A DNA stretch of 26,814 nt, taken from Cyanobacteria bacterium UBA11153 (GTDB lineage: Bacteria > Cyanobacteriota > Cyanobacteriia > Cyanobacteriales > Coleofasciculaceae). Shown in pieces: positions 16,588 to 23,255 of this stretch. Every line of letters starts with the position of its first letter. Position 1 is the first letter of the stretch. The position numbers were made by a program, and so were the translations under genes. The notes beneath the pieces are model-generated. The model worked only from the letters and a program-made list of their open reading frames with translations, searched no databases and was not told where the DNA came from. The stretch is from contig DOIX01000222.1 of the NCBI GenBank assembly GCA_003511885.1, forward strand, positions 561 to 27,374. The letters run 5' to 3'.

Positions 16588-18318
16588 ATGATCGAAAATT
16601 TCAGAAATCAATCCATGCAAAGGCGACTTATCGCCGCCTTTATGTTTATGGGTTTTCTGGTTTTGATTGTGGCAATATTCGGGTTAACTGGGAGTAATCG
16701 CCTGAGTACTCACATTAATACATTAGCGAGAAATAACTTACCTAGCATCAGCAGTTTATGGAAAATTAATGAAGGACAGACTCAGATTGAATCCTCAGAA
16801 AGGGCATTGCTCAACATTAGTTTAGATCGAAACCAGCGACAGGATGAAATTGACCGGATGGATAATGCCTGGAAGCAAATAGAAGAGGGATTTGAGCAGT
16901 ACGAAGCTACACCCAAAACAGCGGAAGAAACGCGAGCGTATGACTACTTTAAAACCAAGTGGGATGAATGGGATAAATCTCACAAAAAATTCCTAGAAAT
17001 AAATCAAGCATTTGAAAAAGAGTTGGACTTCAATAATCCAGATCGAAATTTAGAAACCCTAGGAAAAGCAAGAGAAGCATATAGCAAACTTGAGAAACAA
17101 TCTGAGGATATACGCCCTGTTTTTCAGGCAGCAACCGATGCACTGTTGAGAGTCCTAGAATTCAATGAAGCACTCACCACAAAAACGATCGAGCAATCTA
17201 GAGATGATGTTTCTAATGTCGGATTCTGGGCATTCGTCGCCATTGCCATCGGACCTGGAACAGCCATTACCTTGGGCATTTTCTTCAGCAATACTATAGT
17301 TAGACCATTGGGAGCCAAAATTGCAGGTGTAGTCGAGACTGCCCAAAAGATATCTGCTGGAGATTTAACTAGCGAAATTTATCCATCAGATCAAAAAGAC
17401 GAAATCGCCACTTTACAAAATGCCTTTTATACGATGAATCAGGACTTAAATGCCCTGATTCAACGAATTCAAAAATCTGGTATTCAAATTGCCCAGTCTG
17501 CCAACCAAATCGCCGCCTCTGGTAAAGAATTGGAAGCTACTGTAGCCGAACAGTTAGTATCAACCAATCAAGTGACAAATACATCTCAGCAAATTGCTGC
17601 CACATCCAGAGATTTGGTTAAGACAATGGAACAGGTTTCTGTCATGTCCGAGCAAACAGCTATAGCGGCTAGTAATGGTCAAGAAGGATTAACTCAGATT
17701 GAACTAGTGATGCGACAATTGGTAGAAGCGGCTCAATTAATTTCTGCCAAACTCTACATTATGAATGAAAAAGCCCATACAATTGGTCGTGTTGTTACTT
17801 CCATCGCAATTGTGGCTGACCAAACTAATCTACTCTCTCTCAATGCAGCATTAGAAGCCGAAAAAGCCGGAGAGTATGGGAAGGGATTTTCTGTGGTAGC
17901 CAGAGAAATTCGCCGCTTGGCGGATCAAACTGCGGTTTCTACCTTAGAAATTGAGCAAATGATCAAGGAAATGCAGGCTGCTGTTACTATTGGTGTTAGG
18001 GAAATGGATAAGTTTAACGAGTCAGTTGTCAATAGTGTGGCAGAAGTGGAGCGTATTGGAGAGGAGATTAGCGCAGTTATTGCTCGAGTGCAAGGACTAA
18101 TACCCCGATTTGAACAAGCAAACTATCGCGTTGAAGAGCAATCTGAGGGAGCTTCTCAAATTAGTAACGCTATGGAACAACTGAGTCTCACTGCACAACA
18201 AACAGCAGATTCATTAGCAGAAACTAGTCATGCTTTGGAGCGACTTAATCAAGCCGCTCAGGAATTAGAGAGTGAAATATCTCGTTTTAAAATTATGGAT
18301 CGAGGTAGTAATGATTAA
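16588..18318 (+). CDS. Methyl-accepting chemotaxis protein, second receptor
   Basis: This 576-residue receptor has helices at about 14-34 and 212-235 bounding a periplasmic domain of about 175 residues that resembles four-helix-bundle MCP sensors (4HB_MCP). HAMP lies at about 236-290. The signalling hairpin at about 409-445 reads [22 protein letters not shown]. The cytoplasmic half is strongly similar to that of the receptor at 13573, so the two probably share one array, while the sensor domains are unrelated in detail. Here the hairpin has LEAEK where the other has IEAEK. There is no C-terminal CheR tether. The ribosome binding site GAGGAG lies upstream of the ATG, 26 bp after cheR. Confidence 0.93.
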   Translation: MIENFRNQSMQRRLIAAFMFMGFLVLIVAIFGLTGSNRLSTHINTLARNNLPSISSLWKINEGQTQIESSERALLNISLDRNQRQDEIDRMDNAWKQIEEGFEQYEATPKTAEETRAYDYFKTKWDEWDKSHKKFLEINQAFEKELDFNNPDRNLETLGKAREAYSKLEKQSEDIRPVFQAATDALLRVLEFNEALTTKTIEQSRDDVSNVGFWAFVAIAIGPGTAITLGIFFSNTIVRPLGAKIAGVVETAQKISAGDLTSEIYPSDQKDEIATLQNAFYTMNQDLNALIQRIQKSGIQIAQSANQIAASGKELEATVAEQLVSTNQVTNTSQQIAATSRDLVKTMEQVSVMSEQTAIAASNGQEGLTQIELVMRQLVEAAQLISAKLYIMNEKAHTIGRVVTSIAIVADQTNLLSLNAALEAEKAGEYGKGFSVVAREIRRLADQTAVSTLEIEQMIKEMQAAVTIGVREMDKFNESVVNSVAEVERIGEEISAVIARVQGLIPRFEQANYRVEEQSEGASQISNAMEQLSLTAQQTADSLAETSHALERLNQAAQELESEISRFKIMDRGSND

Positions 18319-18464
18319 TTTAGGATCTATTTGAGAAGAAATACTCAGAAATAAATAAAATTAATCATAAAATTTTCACTGATGTCTGAAAGATAAAAAA
18401 TCGCAAAAACGTGGATCATAATTAACTTGAACGCGATCGTAAAAAAACTTGTACAAGAGGTCTA
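18319..18464. other. Spacer before the Cys-rich CheW gene
   Basis: The 146 bp are A/T-rich with a GCGATCG near 18433 and a GAGGT site about 7 bp before the next ATG. No terminator hairpin is seen, so read-through from the receptor gene is plausible. Confidence 0.35.
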
Positions 18465-19223
18465 ATGGATAATCTAACTAATACCATCTCAAGCTCAGAT
18501 TCAGAGCCAAACCTATTATCTCACCCAATTTTACAGGATTGCTGGAATCAAATTGGTGTCATGGGCGATCGCACCTGCAGTCAGTTGAAAACAGCGATCC
18601 ATTGTCGTAACTGTTCGGTTTACTCTGCGGCTGGTCGTAGCTTATTGGATCGAGAAGCTCCTTCAGAATACCTGGAGCAATGGACTCGCATTTTGGCAGA
18701 AATTCCGGATAGGGAGGATCAAATCAATAATTGGGCACTAGTCCGTGCTTCAGATACAATTTCTGCGATCGTTTTTCGACTAGGTAAAGAGCGGTTTGCT
18801 CTTCCTGTCAATGTCTTGCAAGAAGTGACTACTCCCTCTACTATTCACACTATTCCGCACCGGAGTAATAAACTATTTTTAGGATTGGTCAATATTCGAG
18901 GTGAAACTATGCTTTGTGCCTCCCTTAAAGCTAGCCTCAATCTGGAATATACTGAAGAATTAAAAGCAATTGATGTAATGAGTACAAAGCGGATGTTCGT
19001 TGTAGAATATAACCAAAATAAGTGGGTATTTCCTGTTGATGAGGTTCACGGGATATATCGGTTTCACCTTAATGAATTTAAGGATACTCCAACGGTAATT
19101 AGCAAAGCGGCTGATGCTCATACTAATGGAGTCGTAATCTGGCAAGAAAAAAAGGTAAATTGTTTAGATGTCGAGTCTTTATTTCAGTCAATAAATGACA
19201 AGATCTTAGTCATTAGTCATTAG
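18465..19223 (+). CDS. CheW-like protein with N-terminal HCRNC cysteine domain (WspD-like)
   Basis: This 252-residue scaffold protein joins an N-terminal Cys-containing segment to a CheW domain (about 98-245). The N-terminal part shows C26 (DCWNQIGVMGD), C38, and C47-x-x-C50 (HCRNC), followed by SVYSAAGRSLLDREAPSEYLEQW. This pattern is characteristic, as I recall it, of WspD-type CheW proteins of alternative-function chemosensory systems. Four cysteines could bind a metal or be redox-active, but no role is established that I can name. The CheW part has FRLGKERFALPVNVLQEV and LVNIRGETMLCASL. The last residues (VISH) and the stop are encoded by a TTAGTCA heptamer array, so the extreme C-terminus has been set by a repeat. 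It precedes cheA by 84 bp. Confidence 0.88.
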   Translation: MDNLTNTISSSDSEPNLLSHPILQDCWNQIGVMGDRTCSQLKTAIHCRNCSVYSAAGRSLLDREAPSEYLEQWTRILAEIPDREDQINNWALVRASDTISAIVFRLGKERFALPVNVLQEVTTPSTIHTIPHRSNKLFLGLVNIRGETMLCASLKASLNLEYTEELKAIDVMSTKRMFVVEYNQNKWVFPVDEVHGIYRFHLNEFKDTPTVISKAADAHTNGVVIWQEKKVNCLDVESLFQSINDKILVISH

Positions 19224-19229
19224 TCATTA
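19206..19229. repeat. Heptamer tandem array TTAGTCA overlapping a stop codon
   Basis: Three TTAGTCA units begin inside the Cys-rich CheW gene. They encode its last residues VISH and supply its TAG stop at 19221-19223. Confidence 0.85.
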
Positions 19230-19270
19230 TTCCTTTGCTTGAAAGCAACAACCAATCACCTACAACCAGT

Positions 19271-19317
19271 CACCAATAACCAATAATATGAACCAATAAC
19301 CAATAATATGAACCAAT
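19271..19317. repeat. 20-bp tandem duplication carrying a duplicated cheA start
   Basis: The unit AACCAATAACCAATAATATG at 19291-19310 repeats 19271-19290 with one mismatch at the first base, and a third partial unit AACCAAT follows. Each full unit ends in ATG. The first ATG (19288) gives only Met-Asn-Gln-stop; the second (19308) is the cheA start, also Met-Asn-Gln. Within the unit there is a heptamer-like ACCAATA repeat. Confidence 0.9.
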
Positions 19318-21608
19318 TAACTAATTTAGAAGACAAATCTCTGTGGGACTTATTCCGCCTTGAACTTGAGGGACAAGTCACCGTGTTTAATAATGAATTA
19401 GTAACCTTAGAAAGCAGCTCCGAACCCAGTCAACAGCTAGAAACGTTAATGAGAGCATCCCACTCTATTAAGGGAGCAGCTCGCATGGTTTCTTTGGATG
19501 ATATTGTCCAGTTGGCACATATTATGGAAGATTGCTTTGTAGCGACACAGAAACAAGCAATTACCCTGACACCAGATCGCATTGATATTATATTTCGGGG
19601 TGTAGACTTACTTCAATCACTCAGCCAAGTAACAGAAGAAGAGATCCCAGAGTGGCTAGCCCAAAATCACGAACAAATTGAAGTAACTTATTCTGCGATA
19701 GCTGCGCTTGCCGAAGGCATCGCATCTCTGGTAAATTCTGATAGCGATGGCTCTCTGGATTTGGTGAATAGGGATGAAAACCTGACTAATACTCCCAAAA
19801 CTGACTCCCTAATCTCAGCTCCCTCATCCCCATTATCAGAGTCAGGAGCAATTTCAGAACGTTCAGTACGAGTAAGTGCAGAAAACCTCAATCGAATTAT
19901 GGGTTTGGCTGGCGAATCGCGAGTTGAGGCTAACTGGCTTCAACCCTTTGCTGATTCCCTGGTAACCCTGCGGACACGTCAGGCAGAATTAGGCAGACTT
20001 CTGGATAATATGCAGGTAGTATTCGCCAACAGTGGCGCAATCGATCCGGAAAATCAACGATTTATCGAAGATATTCGCCAAAAAGAGCAAGAGTGTCAAA
20101 GTCTCTTGACAGAGCAGATTAATGAGCTGGAGCTATACGCCCGTCGTAATAGCAATCTATCAGATCGTCTCTATCGCGAGGTCATTAAGTCTAATATGCG
20201 TCCCTTTGCTGACGGGATTCAAGGGTTTCCTCGTATGGTGAGGGATTTAGCGCGGAAGTTAGATAAGCAAGTTCAGTTAGATATAGTTGGTAAGTCTACA
20301 TCCGTCGATAGGGACATTCTCAAAAAGCTGGAAGCCCCCCTCACCCATATTTTACGGAATGCTGTGGATCATGGAATCGAGACTCCCCAAGAAAGAATCG
20401 CACTGGGCAAACCTGCGATGGGAACTGTCCGTCTTGAAGCATTTCACCGTGGCGGGATGCTGGCAATTATCATAACTGATGATGGTCGAGGTATTAATCC
20501 TGAGTGGTTGCGTCAGATGATTATCAGCAAAAATCTGGCATCACCAGAAATGGTAGATCAATTTACCGAAACTGAGTTATTTGAGTTTCTTTTCTTGCCA
20601 GGATTTTCCACAGCGGGCGAAGTTACTGAAATTTCAGGACGCGGTGTGGGGCTCAATATTGCCAAAACCATGACTCAGGAAGTGGGGGGAACTGTACGAG
20701 TTTCCTCTAATCCTGGGAAGGGGACAACTTTGCATTTTCAACTACCCTTAACTCTTTCTGTAGTGCGGACTCTACTAGTGGAAATTGCAGGCGAACCCTA
20801 TGCTTTGCCCTTAGCAAGAATGGATAATGTCGTGATGCTAGATCCCTCAGAAATTGCTGTAATTGAGGGTCGTCCTTATTTCTCGATGGATGGTGAAAAT
20901 ATTGGCTTGATTACAGCACATCAGGTTCTAGAATTACCAAATTTTGCTTTATCAGAGGATACTTTATCAGTGATTGTCATTAGCGATCAGTCTAACAGTT
21001 ATGGTTTGGTAGTGGACAGGTTTCTGGGAGAGCAAGATTTAGTAGTGCGACCTCTCGATCCCCGCATTGGAAAAGTTCAAGATATTGCGGCTACTGCTTT
21101 AATGAGAGATGGTGCGCCGATTCTCATCGTTGATGTTGCTGATACTATCCGCTCGATTAACAGAATTTTAATGGCAGGTAATCTCAACCAAATCAATTCG
21201 GAAAAAAGAGAGATTAATCCCACATTAGCGAGCAAAATTAGCAAACAGATCCTAGTGGTTGATGACTCGATTACAGTCAGAGAAATGGAACGAAAATTAC
21301 TACAAAATAAAGGCTATGATGTGGATGTCGCTGTGAATGGATTGGATGCCTGGAATGCAATGCAAACCAAACATTATGACTTAGTAGTTAGCGATATTGA
21401 TATGCCCGAAATGAATGGGATTGAATTGGTGAAGCAAATTAAAAATTATCCTCAGTTCCATCATATTCCCACGATTATTATTTCTTACCGCGATCGCGAA
21501 GAAGATAAGTTACAGGGTTTGGAGGCTGGAGCAGACTACTATCTTACCAAAAGTAGCTTCCAAGATGATACCCTGATCGATGCTGTGGTCAATCTCATTG
21601 GTCGCTAA
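19308..21608 (+). CDS. cheA: Hybrid CheA histidine kinase with receiver domain (WspE-like)
   Basis: This 766-residue kinase senses receptor state and phosphorylates the response regulators. Domains: Hpt/P1 (about 8-115) with phospho-accepting H52 in ASHSIKGAAR; an acidic/polar linker (140-185); a P3-like helical dimerisation region (about 186-310); the HATPase domain with N-box N351 (LRNAVDHG), DDGRGIN (391-397) and GRGVGLNIAK (444-453); a CheW-like P5 domain (about 483-620); and a C-terminal receiver (about 647-764) with D652/D653, phospho-acceptor D696 (VVSDIDMP) and K748. It has no P2 docking domain. Fusion of CheA to a receiver is the WspE arrangement. I take the ATG at 19308; no Shine-Dalgarno sequence is evident, and a decoy ATG with a 3-codon frame lies 20 bp upstream. 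The stop codon lies inside a heptamer array. Confidence 0.94.
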   Translation: MNQLTNLEDKSLWDLFRLELEGQVTVFNNELVTLESSSEPSQQLETLMRASHSIKGAARMVSLDDIVQLAHIMEDCFVATQKQAITLTPDRIDIIFRGVDLLQSLSQVTEEEIPEWLAQNHEQIEVTYSAIAALAEGIASLVNSDSDGSLDLVNRDENLTNTPKTDSLISAPSSPLSESGAISERSVRVSAENLNRIMGLAGESRVEANWLQPFADSLVTLRTRQAELGRLLDNMQVVFANSGAIDPENQRFIEDIRQKEQECQSLLTEQINELELYARRNSNLSDRLYREVIKSNMRPFADGIQGFPRMVRDLARKLDKQVQLDIVGKSTSVDRDILKKLEAPLTHILRNAVDHGIETPQERIALGKPAMGTVRLEAFHRGGMLAIIITDDGRGINPEWLRQMIISKNLASPEMVDQFTETELFEFLFLPGFSTAGEVTEISGRGVGLNIAKTMTQEVGGTVRVSSNPGKGTTLHFQLPLTLSVVRTLLVEIAGEPYALPLARMDNVVMLDPSEIAVIEGRPYFSMDGENIGLITAHQVLELPNFALSEDTLSVIVISDQSNSYGLVVDRFLGEQDLVVRPLDPRIGKVQDIAATALMRDGAPILIVDVADTIRSINRILMAGNLNQINSEKREINPTLASKISKQILVVDDSITVREMERKLLQNKGYDVDVAVNGLDAWNAMQTKHYDLVVSDIDMPEMNGIELVKQIKNYPQFHHIPTIIISYRDREEDKLQGLEAGADYYLTKSSFQDDTLIDAVVNLIGR

Positions 21609-21635
21609 TGGCTAATAGCTAATGGCTAATATAGC
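21604..21635. repeat. Heptamer tandem array GCTAATG/GCTAATA overlapping the cheA stop
   Basis: Four units (GCTAATG, GCTAATA, GCTAATG, GCTAATA) begin at the cheA stop codon (TAA at 21606-21608), which is itself part of the first unit. Confidence 0.85.
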
Positions 21636-21669
21636 AATGGACAGGGCTGTTTAGTGACTGCAGGGTGAA

Positions 21670-21720
21670 GCATTCCGATAGAAAATCTTGGGTTTTCGCC
21701 AAGTTTTATCCCCGGAATGC
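21670..21720. repeat. Palindromic dispersed repeat with GCATTCCG arms
   Basis: GCATTCCG at 21670-21677 is inverted as CGGAATGC at 21713-21720. Just before it, GGGTGAAGCATTCC matches the repeat family seen at 1525, 26704 and both window ends. An inner TTGG/CCAA stem is possible. It is non-coding. Confidence 0.65.
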
Positions 21721-21824
21721 TAGTGCAGCGCGGCAGAAGTTTCTCACCAGTTTCATTGATACTGGTTTTTTCTCCCCTGCTCCCCTGCTCACAACTGATG
21801 GGTTATTTCTGCCACCTGCACTAG
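21720..21824. mobile_element. Small MITE-like inverted-repeat element (105 bp)
   Basis: CTAGTGCAGCGCGGCAGAAGT from 21720 is matched in inverse by ATTTCTGCCACCTGCACTAG at 21805-21824 with a few mismatches and a one-base gap. The interior has a CTCCCCTG direct repeat (about 21772-21790). There is no coding capacity. It directly abuts the GCATTCCG palindrome and lies in the 355-bp gap between cheA and cheB. Confidence 0.6.
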
Positions 21825-21935
21825 GCTAGCGCCAAGCTAAAGCTCACACCCCTACAAATCCTCCTTCATTTTCAAAGCCTTGGCGAGTGCAATAGAAGAC
21901 AGGCTAATCTTCCACATATTTCCTACCCTCTGCTC

Positions 21936-21960
21936 CCCTACTCCCTACTCCCTACTCCCT
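21936..21960. repeat. Heptamer tandem array CTACTCC directly before cheB
   Basis: About three and a half CTACTCC units end 3 bp before the cheB ATG at 21964. They fill the place where a Shine-Dalgarno sequence would be expected and are pyrimidine-rich, so they cannot pair with the 16S rRNA tail. Confidence 0.85.
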
Positions 21961-21963
21961 GAT

Positions 21964-23004
21964 ATGAAAATTGCGATCGTTAACGATATGGTAATGGCAG
22001 TGGAAGCACTGCGGCGAGTACTAGTCACTATCCCCAACTACGAGGTAGTTTGGGTAGCCAGGGATGGCGCTGAAGCTGTAGCTAAATGTGCCCGAGTTAC
22101 GCCAGATTTAATCTTGATGGATTTGATTATGCCTGTGATGGATGGTGTTGAAGCTACCCGTCAGATTATGAAACAGTCTCCCTGTGCCATCTTGATTGTC
22201 ACTGCTAGTGTGGGAAAGAATACAGCTAAAGTATTTGAAGCTTTAGGATATGGTGCGATGGATGCTGTTAATACTCCTGGATTCGGAAGCCAAGATAATA
22301 GCGCAGACGTTCAAACACTTCTGAGTAAAATTAACACTGTGGGGAAACTTATCGGCAAATCAACTTCAAATTCGATAAAGTACTCCAGTCAATCTTACTC
22401 TTCCACTTCTGCCCAAAAGATCCATTCGGAAAGACCATCGCTTACGACTATGCCACCTTTAGTCGTGATTGGCTCTTCCACAGGAGGACCAGGTATACTG
22501 GCGGCAATTCTTTCCCGTTTACCTGCTAATTTTAGCGGTGCGATCGCAATTATTCAACATGTCGATAAACAGTTTGCTGGCGGTTTAGTCAATTGGTTAG
22601 GTCAGCAAACGCCCTTAACAGTAAAATTAGCAGGAGAGGGCGATAGGTTGAAGCCAGGTACAGTTTTGCTCGCTGGCACTAATGACCACTTAACTCTACA
22701 GTCAGATCTTACCTTGCACTACACCAAAGATCCGGTTGATTATCCTTATCGTCCATCAGTTGACGTATTTTTTAACAGTCTTGCCCAACATTCTCGTCGC
22801 AAAGGTATAGCAATTTTGCTGACTGGGATGGGGAGAGATGGTGCAGAGGGACTTCGGAATCTCCGTTTAAAAGGATGGCATACAATAGCTCAGGAACAGA
22901 AAAGTTGTGCTGTTTATGGTATGCCCAAAGCGGCTGTGGAGTTGAATGCGGCGGTGGAAATTTTATCTCCTGAAGCTATTGCGGCTGTTATTACTAAATA
23001 TTAA
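21964..23004 (+). CDS. cheB: CheB receptor methylesterase/response regulator (WspF-like)
   Basis: This 346-residue protein removes receptor methyl groups when its receiver domain is phosphorylated. I start it at ATG 21964 (MKIAIVNDM); the open frame extends 28 codons upstream through repeat sequence that is unlikely to be translated. The receiver (1-125) carries D8, phospho-acceptor D53 (LMDLIMP) and the opening text [14 protein letters not shown], which I recall as typical of WspF. A Ser-rich linker (132-162) leads to the esterase domain with the catalytic triad S172 (GSSTGGP), H199 (IIQHVD) and D292 (TGMGRDGA). All key residues are present. The 355-bp gap after cheA holds repeats and no obvious terminator, so co-transcription with cheA is possible but unsure. 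It is the last recognisable chemosensory gene of the window. Confidence 0.93.
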   Translation: MKIAIVNDMVMAVEALRRVLVTIPNYEVVWVARDGAEAVAKCARVTPDLILMDLIMPVMDGVEATRQIMKQSPCAILIVTASVGKNTAKVFEALGYGAMDAVNTPGFGSQDNSADVQTLLSKINTVGKLIGKSTSNSIKYSSQSYSSTSAQKIHSERPSLTTMPPLVVIGSSTGGPGILAAILSRLPANFSGAIAIIQHVDKQFAGGLVNWLGQQTPLTVKLAGEGDRLKPGTVLLAGTNDHLTLQSDLTLHYTKDPVDYPYRPSVDVFFNSLAQHSRRKGIAILLTGMGRDGAEGLRNLRLKGWHTIAQEQKSCAVYGMPKAAVELNAAVEILSPEAIAAVITKY

Positions 23005-23191
23005 GCTAATGCGTTTGTAATATTATGCCCGCTCGATTCCTTATTTCACTCGGCAAAATGCCATTTTAGCAATTTCCAATGAGATTAATTCTAACTCAAT
23101 CTGAAATTGACCAAATAGCAAATTTGGCTTTTCAGAGAAGTTTATCAGTCTTAGCACTATTAATAGCGCAAATTTTAGAATTTTTCAACCT
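23005..23191. other. Spacer between cheB and nrdJ
   Basis: A/T-rich non-coding sequence. A small hairpin CCAAAT-AGCAA-ATTTGG lies at 23111-23127. I looked for a cobalamin riboswitch, which would suit a B12-dependent enzyme, and saw none of its conserved B12-box text. Confidence 0.4.
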
Positions 23192-23220
23192 TTGACCCTA
23201 AATCTAATATCGCCTATAGT
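23192..23220 (+). promoter_or_regulatory. Predicted sigma70-type promoter of nrdJ
   Basis: TTGACC (23192-23197) and TATAGT (23215-23220) are separated by exactly 17 bp, close to the consensus in both boxes and spacing. The implied transcription start near 23227 gives a leader of about 30 nt before the ATG at 23256. This is the best promoter visible in the window. Confidence 0.7.
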
Positions 23221-23255
23221 CAATATCTAGTCCAAAGCCACAAAAACAAAACCTT

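Noticed and set aside
11624..21960. CRISPR array suggested by the many short repeats
   Set aside because: Units are contiguous heptamers without spacers, with different units at each site; no cas gene is present.
21880..21963. N-terminal extension of CheB from a TTG codon
   Set aside because: It is encoded by the heptamer repeat; the receiver domain begins exactly at ATG 21964.
23005..23255. Cobalamin riboswitch upstream of the B12-dependent reductase
   Set aside because: No B12-box-like conserved text or multi-stem core, and the predicted promoter leaves a leader of only about 30 nt.
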